From: Ancistrus triradiatus
Taxonomy: Eukaryota > Chordata > Actinopteri > Siluriformes > Loricariidae
Direction of reading: 5' to 3'
Length of the DNA stretch: 64,000 nucleotides
Assembly: GCA_025084515.1 (NCBI GenBank)
Contig: JAJAGP010001656.1
Coordinates: forward strand, 62,001-126,000
In this document: positions 56,728 through 64,000 of the stretch, piece after piece
How the letters are laid out: the number at the start of each line of letters is the position of its first letter
How positions within the stretch are numbered: the first letter of the stretch is position 1
Notes under the pieces: model-generated
What the model was told of the DNA's origin: nothing
Databases searched by the model: none
What the model saw: only the letters and a program-made list of their open reading frames with translations
Made by a program: the position numbers and the translations under genes

Positions 56728-56830
56728 TCCTTCAGCAAGAACCTTAACCCGCAATTGCTTGGATTGTTAGGTTGTGTCAGTTGGAAGTCGCTCTGGATAA
56801 GGGTGTTATAAATGTGACTATAAATGTAAA
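56728..56830 (+). repeat. L2-tailed SINE, 3' part
   Basis: 'aaccttaacccgcaattgcttgg', 'tcgctctggataagggtg' and a TAAATGTGACTATAAATGTA tail. Inserted in the surrounding Tc1 copy. Confidence 0.7.
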
Positions 56831-57227
56831 TATGGCCTAGTGCAGCAGAAGACCACACCAGTGCCACTCCTGTCATCTAGGAACAGGCAACTGAGGCTAT
56901 AAATCACACGGGCTCACCAAAACTGGACAAAATTAGGAAAAATGTTGGTTGGTCTGATGACTCCATTTCTGCTTCTGGTAGGGTTAGAATTTGCCATAAA
57001 CAACAGGAAAGCATGGACCCAACCTGCCTTGTATCAACAGGTCGGCTTGTGGTGGTGGTGTGATGGTGTGGGGGATTGACACACTTTGGACCCCTTAACA
57101 CCAGCTGAGCTTCGTGTGAATGCCACAGGATACCTGAGTATTCTTGCTGAAAATAATCTTCTATGCGCCATGCCACAAAGCTCAAATCATTTCATAATGT
57201 TTTGTTGAACATGAAAATGAGATCACT

Positions 57228-57425
57228 ATTCCAGTTTTTCTCAATCCTGGTCACCCCACCACTCTGCACAGTTTAGCGCTTCTCCTGTTTAAACACACCC
57301 ACTTTAACTCAATAACGGGTTGTTAATGAGCTGAGTAATTGGATCAGGTGTGTTGGGAGCAGGAAGACACTAAAACATGCAGAGAGGTGGGGCGCCAGGA
57401 CCAGGACTGAGAGCCACTGCTGTAT
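57228..57425. mobile_element. Palindromic MITE nested in Tc1
   Basis: 'tctcaatcctggtcacc' at the left and 'ccaggaccaggactgagagcc' at the right are inverted, with 'tgcagagaggtgggg' and 'ccccaccactctgca' inside. A known type of fish MITE. Confidence 0.7.
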
Positions 57426-57676
57426 TCAAACGGCCTCCAAGGTCACCAGATCTCAATCCAATAGAGCACCTTTAGGATGTGGTGGAACAGGAGATTCACA
57501 TCATGCAGAACAGATCTGCAGCAGCCGTGTGATACTGTCATGACAGATATGTACCAAAATCTCTTAGGAGTGTTTTTAGCACCTTGTTGAATCTATGCCA
57601 CGACGAGTTAAGGCAGTTCTGGACGGAAAAAAGGGCTACTAACAAGGTGTTCCTAGTAAGTCCAGTGAGTGGTTAT

Positions 57677-58439
57677 GCTTTATTAAGCTGAAAATGAGAG
57701 AAGGTAAGTGTGCTGAGCAGGATAGGACAGGCCAGTGCAAGCATGAACACTCTGAGGTTGGAGACAGTCTTCTGGCGGAAGGCCAGATTATGTATTAGCA
57801 TGCAGCAGAATCAGACCCAAAACTCTATCTAATTTACAGCTTGTTTTGTAACTGTTCGTTCCTCACACGCATGGAACGTTCTCTGTAAAACATGGTAATG
57901 ATCTGCTGTTGGTCGTCACTGGCTCACTGTGTAACATCTGTCAGTAAGACTTTATTCTGTTGCTCAGCAACTCCTGTACCTGCGTAACCTGGATGTGATG
58001 TGTGTTGACAGTAAAGTGGTGTGAAAATAAAAGGGTTCCCCAGCGAACTATTTCTGGAAAGTGCAGGGATGTGGAAGGCTGACGTAACGTTATGGCTGAA
58101 CAATATGGGGAAAAACAATCACATAAATATTTCAGGGTTTTTCGTGACATGTTGCTACGCTGCAAAAAAGGAAAGAAAAACATTTTAAAAATTGACCCAG
58201 AGGAATTATGAGTCTTTTCTCTTTAAACTAAAATTATGTATTTAATAGACAAAGAAGGACAAACTCCTAACAGGCAACTCATTTCAAACAGAGTTTGATC
58301 GTAGCATTAACACACTCAGTTAGCGCTGTAGCATTGGATAAAAGTCTTCAAGAAACGTTCCCTTCAGCCCACTGCACAGGTTTTCAGTGGGTTTAGATCA
58401 GGGGACTGAGACAACAATGTCAAAAGCTTAAGTCTGTTA
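57677..58439. other. No gene recognised
   Basis: Unique sequence; no supported feature. Confidence 0.3.
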
Positions 58440-58858
58440 TTCTGTCACTTTATTAGGTACACCTCCTTGTTTCTACACTCATTGTCCATTTTATCAGTTC
58501 CACTTACCATATAGAAGCACTTTGTAGTTCTACAATTACAGACTGTAGGCCATCTGTTTCTACATACATTGTTAGTCCCCTTTACTCTGTTCTCTAATGG
58601 TCAGGACCCCCACAGATCAGGTACTATTTGGGTGGTGGATCATTCTCAGCACTAACGTGACACTGATGTGGTGGTGGTGTGTTATATTGCTCCACCTTGT
58701 AGATGTAAAGTCAGATTCAGTAGTTCATCTGTTGTTGCACAGTTAGTGTTAGTCATCCTCTAGTCCTTCATCAGTGCTCACAGGATGCTGATGGCTGGAC
58801 ACTTTTGGGTGGTGGACTATTTTCAGTCCAGCAGTGACACTTGGGTGTTTACAACCCC
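58440..58858. repeat. Dispersed repeat with 'ctttattaggtacacc' end
   Basis: 'tgtttctacactcattgtcc', 'gtagttctacaattacagac', 'ggtggtggatcattctcagc' and 'ttcagtccagcagtgacac' are landmarks of an abundant repeat of otophysan fishes. It shares its terminal motif with Tc1 family 4. Confidence 0.65.
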
Positions 58859-60062
58859 AAATCAGAAGAATTTGGGATGATATGGAATATGCACATTAAA
58901 AAGCAGCGTTCCTTACATTTGCTTTGATATTAACCTTGATTTCATTCAGACTGTATGCAGTGGTGTGAAAAAGTGTTTGCCCCCTTCCTGATTTCCTATT
59001 TTTTGGAACATCAAACCAATTTAAAAATTAGTCAAAGACAACACAAGTAAACACAAAATGCAGTTTTTAAATGAAGGTGTTTATTATTAGGGGAGAAAAA
59101 AATCCAAACCTACATGACCTGGTGTGAAAAGGTGATTGCCCCCTAAACCCAATAACTGGTTGGGCCACCCTTAGCAGCAACAACTGCAACCAAGTGTTTG
59201 CAAAAACTTTGCAGAATTGTTGTAATTCAGCCACATTGGTGGGTTTTCCAGCATGAACGGCCTTTTTAAGGTCATGCCACAGCATCTCAGTAGGCTTCAG
59301 GTCAGGACTTTGATTAGGCCACTCAAAAGTCTGCATTTTGTTTTTCTTTAGCCATTCAGAGGTGGAATTTGTGTGTTTTGGATCATTGTCCTGCTGCAGA
59401 ACCCAAGTTAAATTCGGCTTGAGGTCACGAACAGATGGCCGGACATTCTCCTTCAGGATTTTTTGGTAGACAGCAGAATTCATAGTTACATTTATCACAG
59501 CAAGTCTTCCAGGTCCTGAAGCAGCAAAACATCCCCAGACCATCACACTACCACCACCATATTTTACTGTTGGTATAATGTTCTTCTTCTGAAATGCTGT
59601 TTCTTTTATGCCAGATGTGATGGGACACACGCCTTTTTGTCTTGTCAGTCCACAGAATGTTTTCCCAAAAGTCTTGGGGATCATCAAGATGGGTTCTGGA
59701 AAAATTGAGACAAGCTTTAATGTTCTTTTTGCTCTGCAGTGGTTTTCGTCTTGGAACTCTGCCACACAGGCCATTTTTGCCCAGTCTCTTTCTTATGGTG
59801 GAGGCATGAACACTGACCTTAACTGAGGCAAGTGAGCCATGCAGTTCTTTGGATGTTGTTGTGGGGTCTTTTGTGACCTCTTGGATGAGTCGATGCTGCT
59901 CTCTTGGGGTAATTTGGTCAGGAAATCAGGAAGGGAGCAAACACTTTTTCACACCACTGTAAACCCAAAGGTATTCCATGTCTTTTTCTGGTCAACTTTA
60001 TTTCTTTTGTTAATAAACACCCATTCCTGCATTTCAGCCCTGCAACACATTCCAAAAAGTCA
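58852..60062. repeat. Older DNA repeat split by a Tc1 insertion
   Basis: Left 'tttacaaccccaaatcagaag' to 58957; right 59960-60062 with 'ctttatttcttttgttaataa' and 'cctgcaacacattccaaaaa'. The two halves join into the repeat also seen at 41215-41416. Confidence 0.6.
58958..59959 (-). mobile_element. Tc1-like transposon (family 6), N-terminal part deleted
   Basis: Ends CAGTGGTGTGAAAAAGTGTT and 'cactttttcacaccactg'. The minus frame 59774-59067 (235 codons) reads KYGGGSVMVWGCFAASGPGR, LQQDNDPKHTNSTSEWLKK (second Asp) and SPDLKPTEMLWHDLKKA (final Glu). The WTD block with the first Asp is in another frame upstream, and the HTH domain is missing except for a stub near 59820-59930. About 1.0 kb; non-functional. 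Confidence 0.88.
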
Positions 60063-60167
60063 GAGCGAAAACAATTTAAGGCTAGTTCATTAGTTTTATT
60101 TAACATCACATCAGCAACAATGGCCATGTTCACAGCAGACACAAGGTTATATCAATACACGTGTCAT

Positions 60168-60336
60168 GGGCCAATTTAGAGTGACCAGTCAGCCTAGTGC
60201 AGGACTGTGGGGGAAAACCGGAGTACCTGGAGTAAACCCACGCAGACACAGAAAGGACCCAGGCCGCTCCACCCTGGGATTGAACCCAAGACCTTCTTGT
60301 GTGAGGCGGCGATGCTACCCACCAAGCCACCGCTGC
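60168..60336 (-). repeat. DANA/Mermaid-like SINE
   Basis: 'gtgggggaaaaccggagtacc', 'gtaaacccacgcagacac', 'ggattgaacccaagacc' (B box) and 'acccaccaagccacc' (A box) on the minus strand. Confidence 0.8.
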
Positions 60337-60345
60337 TTCTTCTTC

Positions 60346-60690
60346 TTTCGGCATCTCCCTTTATCAGGGGTCACCACAGCGAGTTAAAACGTTTCCACCT
60401 CTCACCCTGTCCTCCACGTCCTCTACTCTCACCCCAACTCCCTGCATATCTTCATTTACCCCAACCAAATAACTCCTCTTTGGTCTTCCTCTCCGTCTCT
60501 TGCCTGGCAGCTCCATCGCCAACATCCTCCTACCAATATATCCACTATCCCTCCTCTGCACATGTCCAAACCATCTCAGTCTTCCCTCTGGAATTTTGTC
60601 TCCCAATTTTCCAACCTGTGCGGTCCCTCTGATGATCTCATTCCTAATCCAGTCCACCCTAGACACTCTGTATAATAAAAACAAGAGCAG
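60346..60690 (-). mobile_element. RTE-type LINE, 3' end of the reverse transcriptase ORF
   Basis: The minus frame 60684-60364 reads LRWFGHVQRRDSGYIGRRML, MELPGKRRRGRPKRSY and VNEDMQGVGVRVEDVEDRVR, ending RCGDP. The RWFGHVxR and GRPKxxW/Y motifs mark the C-terminal tail of RTE/BovB-like non-LTR elements. Only the last 107 codons are present, as expected for a 5'-truncated LINE insertion. A TTCTTCTTCTTT tract is at the element 3' end. Confidence 0.75.
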
Positions 60691-60699
60691 AACTTTTGT

Positions 60700-62234
60700 T
60701 GTAACAAGATAATTAACGTTGATACTGGGTCTGTGCTTGGTTTAAATAATTGACTGATCGTTGTAAACTGTGTGCATATAAACTATGGATTTGAGGTCAA
60801 AAGTTACTTATTCCTTACCCTTTTATTTAATGAATCATGTTGCATTGTGGGATGCAGTACACCATGTACGGTGCTCTGGGACCAAACAGCAATGTTTGCA
60901 GAGAAAACCACGTCGTTCTCACGCTGCATGGATAACATGGGTGTGGGTAGTTAGCACGGTACGCACAAAAACATTTCCGTGTCATGTAAAACTGCGAACA
61001 CTAGAGGCCACTAATTCCTCCATTGTCGACTCGTCTTCCATCGGATTTTCCTCAACAAGGAACAAGAAAACTCCAAACGGGATTGAAACATATGTCGTTT
61101 TTATTTGACCATGGGTAGGAAAAAATACAGAGGTGTAGAGGAAACAGCTGACCCTGTTATAAACACATCACTATTCAAGAAGAGAACCAAGAGAACTGGG
61201 AGGAGAAAAAGTAAAACCCAAAACGCCTTGTTTACCATTAGGTTTTTTTAACACTTCCTAATATTAGAATAAAAACAGCTGCCATTTTTTTCATAACTAT
61301 ATACGTCATATATTTATATATTTAACATTCTTTTTAAAACGTTGTGCAAGTGTTTTGCTGGTATTCCATAAATGGTAAACAAGAGTTGGTCCAGTGCATC
61401 ATATATTGACATTACCTAAATATGTATCGACTTCCAGCTGAATCAAACACAATCCTTGCATGACGACTACTACTGAGAGCAAAGAAAGACAAAATAGAAT
61501 ACAGCATAGGAATGAAGAACATCTATGGCAAGCCAGACATCTCTGCCTAGTCAGTCTGACGGGCTAAAACAGGGTTTTGTTTTGTGTTTGCAGTCATTAT
61601 TGCCAAGTTCAGTGAAAGCCGAAATGACCAAGTTTGATTAACTTTATATGGCAAAGGATCACAACTAAACGAGAAGTGACTGGCTTTCCAAAAGCTGAGG
61701 TGAATCAGAAACGTTAAGGAAAGACTAGAAAGAAGAGAAGCAGGGGAACGAGTGTGGATTCAGGAAGCTGGACGTGTCTGTACTGCCTCCTACATTCCCA
61801 CTCTAAACACTTTCCTCCCAGTGAGATCTTCTGAAAGAACCCCAGACGAGAGGAAAGACAACAGAGGACAGGGAACGAGGGCTGTGCTGCCTGCTACGCT
61901 TCATACTACCCACAGCTAACCAAATCCACGCCATCAGGCCAGACGGATGCCACATAAAGCTCAAGGTGAAAGCTGAAGAAATCGCATTTGGTGACAAAAT
62001 GACAGCTCTTTATTTCTCTGTAACCTTCTCTAGATTCACTGAAGTATTTTTTACTTAAAAGTATCTTGAAGTGAAAGTCAGCAACCATATAAATCTATAA
62101 TTCAGTGTGCCAACATCTTTACAAAAAATTTGGTTCTGAGTATTACAAAAAAAGCAAAAACAGGCGAAATGAAAAAGAATGACAAACAACCATTAGATAG
62201 CAATCATGATACACACATCAACACAATTCATGTC
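60700..62234. other. Intergenic stretch with one small basic ORF
   Basis: Fewer recognisable repeats than the rest of the window. CpG-containing sequence at about 60920-61070 precedes the small ORF at 61111. No other supported feature. Confidence 0.4.
61111..61251 (+). CDS. Small basic ORF or first exon, unsupported
   Basis: 46 codons: MGRKKYRGVEETADPV, then NTSLFKKRTKRTGRRKSK. The start context GACCATGGG is a very good Kozak match and a possible donor (AAAAA/GTAAAA) lies at 61209/61210. No similarity is recognised and no downstream exon was found, so it may be chance. Confidence 0.25.
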   Translation: MGRKKYRGVEETADPVINTSLFKKRTKRTGRRKSKTQNALFTIRFF

Positions 62235-64000
62235 AAAGAAAGGAAACGTGATACATAATTTATTCACACTTTACAAAAATCTCTTTTGAGCTACGACAAC
62301 ACCATCAGCAATCCAATATAATAACCAGACATGTTGCTTTTGATTTAAAAACAACCCAAACAAGAAGGGGTGAGAGATAGGAACTAAAAACAGACACCGG
62401 CAGCGGTGCCTCGTAATGCCTTGACCACTGCTCAGGAAGTTAAAACTGACCTCTGCCTCACGGCAAAAGTATCTTTTCATAAAAAGACAGAAAATGGGTA
62501 GCTGCACTAGTGATATACAATAAGTGCTTGTCAATCCATTCCATTTTTAAAACATGACAAACTTAGGACAGAAGAAAGGAACATTTACAAAACACACGGG
62601 CCTCTGCGAGTACGTAGGCGACGTAGGTCGGGGTTCGGTAATAGAATCCGACAGGACTAGACCACGCTACGTACGCACAGCTCTGGCCGAGAGCAGACGC
62701 AGCGAGCATGAAGTCGACGCCACACTTGTCTTTTACAGTAGTAGATGGACTGGGAGCTTTACATTTGGCCTCAGATCAGATGGCACAACACAAGGAGGGA
62801 CACAGCCGTGGTCTAGCAGTAGTAAGAAGGTCGGAATCCAAAAGGACATGAGCAACAACCAAAAACGAGGGAATCGCCTGAGTTGAAGAGGGAGCAAGCG
62901 GTAGGTAGAAATAAAACAAAAGCGCGCGAGCCGATTGGTGGAGCAGCTAAAGGGCGACAGCAGGTTAGCTATTACATAAAAACCTGAAAGAGCGCAGGGA
63001 ACTCTCAGTGGTGTCCAGGAGAGAAGTGGCAGTGAGCTTGAAGGTAAGGAGCGGTGAGGCACAACGCTGCACATTTTCACTGTGTGGAAAGCAAATGGGC
63101 TTCGTTAAATGTGCAACCAGAGCGAACCGGGAAATGACAACCTGGACGAGTGCAAATTTATACAGCAAATACATGAACATTGGTTTCTTCCTCTGGTGTA
63201 CATGCTGGTCATTTTGCACGTTTGCCAGGTCCAAACAGAAATGGAGCTTTCATTTACAATACAATCGTTTTTCATTCAGAGCACAACGTGTGGTATGTAC
63301 ACCAAGAAGAAAGGTCATCAGGTCGTATACAATCATGTCGAGTCCAAAACAAACAACAACTGGATCCTGACAGTGTTATGGGAGCCTTTAGATCAGCAAG
63401 ACATTTCCTGTCAGAGTGAGGGTGGCTAACCTGGCTGTGATCTTCAGCACGGATCCCTTCGTTACTGCTACACACATCAATGCCTTGGGCTTTGGAACTG
63501 AATTGGGCTAGGATTCAAACACTGGGCACAGCGGTCTCAGAGCAGCTCTTAAACTCTGACCGCACTGGAATCCACATAGTCCAGTGGCGTGTTTAGTCTC
63601 TGAGGCTGGTGAATAAAATACACCGCTAAGCTGCTGCACCAGGAGATGCCTCGGCATCATACGGAGTGCAAACCCGAGAGCCTGGTCCGCTCTCGTTCTC
63701 ATTACAAAGCCCTTTACGCAGCAAGGGCATCATGACAGAATGGAGTAATTAATCATTGCTCTGAAGCTGGTGCAATTAACAATTCCTATCAAATTTAGCT
63801 GCTTGCTCTGAACCGGCCTCACAAAAAGTGCTATGGACCAAAATAGAAATCTGATGAACTCGCTTGGTCTGGACTCCCTGCTTGTGTCTGAAAAGGTATT
63901 GCCATATTTTATATAAAAGCACTGATCATTGTCTTCAGGTAAAATATACAAGGTCTACTTAGAACCATCTGGGTTGGGATACAGTGTGAAAAAGGTTGAG
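62235..64000 (-). other. Probable 3' UTR of an unidentified minus-strand gene
   Basis: Mostly non-repetitive and less AT-rich than the flanks, with CpGs (62605-62720). The minus strand ends at an AATAAA (62259-62264). No long frame is conserved-looking. These traits suit a long 3' UTR of a gene whose coding part lies beyond the window, reading toward lower coordinates in the same direction as the adamts2-like gene. Inference only. Confidence 0.4.
62259..62264 (-). terminator. Candidate poly(A) signal
   Basis: TTTATT on the + strand, i.e. AATAAA on the minus strand, in the context 'gtgaataaattatg'. Predicted cleavage is 10-25 bases lower in coordinate. Confidence 0.45.

Larger units (their letters stand above)
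56316..57676 (+). mobile_element. Degenerate Tc1-like transposon (family 4), full span
   Basis: Ends 'ataaccacttacc' and 'agtgagtggttat' are inverted. Landmarks in order: 'ctttattaggtgcacctg', 'gaagaaaggtgatttaagtgg', 'cagagaacagtcagaaaaag', 'cttgtatcaacagg' and 'accagatctcaatccaatag' (SPDLNPIE codons). Interrupted by a SINE tail (56728-56830) and a MITE (57228-57425). No intact frame. Confidence 0.8.

Noticed and set aside
62733..63080. 115-codon minus-strand ORF as coding exon
   Set aside because: Overlaps several equal-length frames on both strands in a region better explained as a 3' UTR; no domain seen.

Overview
The window reads as repeat-rich, AT-rich teleost DNA. At least six Tc1/mariner families, tRNA-derived SINEs (DANA/Mermaid-like and L2-tailed), non-autonomous DNA transposons, an RTE-type LINE tail and Ty3/gypsy gag remnants fill most of it. 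The repeat mix suggests an otophysan (catfish/characin/cyprinid-like) genome; that is inference. Splice sites, poly(A) signals and introns confirm a eukaryote. A 100-N gap and patches of homopolymer noise (1.0-2.7 kb, 45.9-46.2 kb) show a draft assembly.

Only two loci look like host protein-coding genes. (1) At 13.5-16.9 kb on the + strand lies an unrecognised five-exon gene. Its first exon encodes a basic N-terminus and about 29 copies of a 20-residue acidic repeat (consensus EALAIGEPMDIRLDGP plus an acidic tail). The repeats are interrupted twice by hydrophobic segments built of 7-residue units. Four small exons follow, all joined through phase-1 introns, two of them carrying a duplicated basic RRGTRG-x-GRKINYKK module. 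A TATA box lies upstream and a poly(A) signal downstream. One cluster of small indels near 15.1-15.2 kb breaks the frame. This is the most likely undescribed system in the window. (2) At 29.9-31.3 kb on the - strand are the first two coding exons of an ADAMTS2-like procollagen N-proteinase (signal peptide and propeptide), with matching phase-1 junctions. No later ADAMTS exon was recognised to the left, so 1-29.9 kb is probably its large second intron; the repeat gene would then be nested antisense inside it.

Layout: 1-13.5 kb, degenerate Tc1 copies, a proline-rich 27-bp minisatellite and the assembly gap; 13.5-16.9 kb, the repeat gene; 17-29 kb, Tc1 copies and SINEs; 29.9-31.4 kb, adamts2-like 5' end; 31.4-60.7 kb, more Tc1 copies, several nested in older repeats, SINEs and retroelement debris; 60.7-64 kb, mostly unique sequence that looks like the 3' end of another minus-strand gene ending at a poly(A) signal near 62.26 kb.

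The transposon pieces are mostly dead: frames are broken, catalytic cores deleted or ends missing. The two host loci do not appear functionally linked. All identifications are from reading the sequence and translations; no database search was run.
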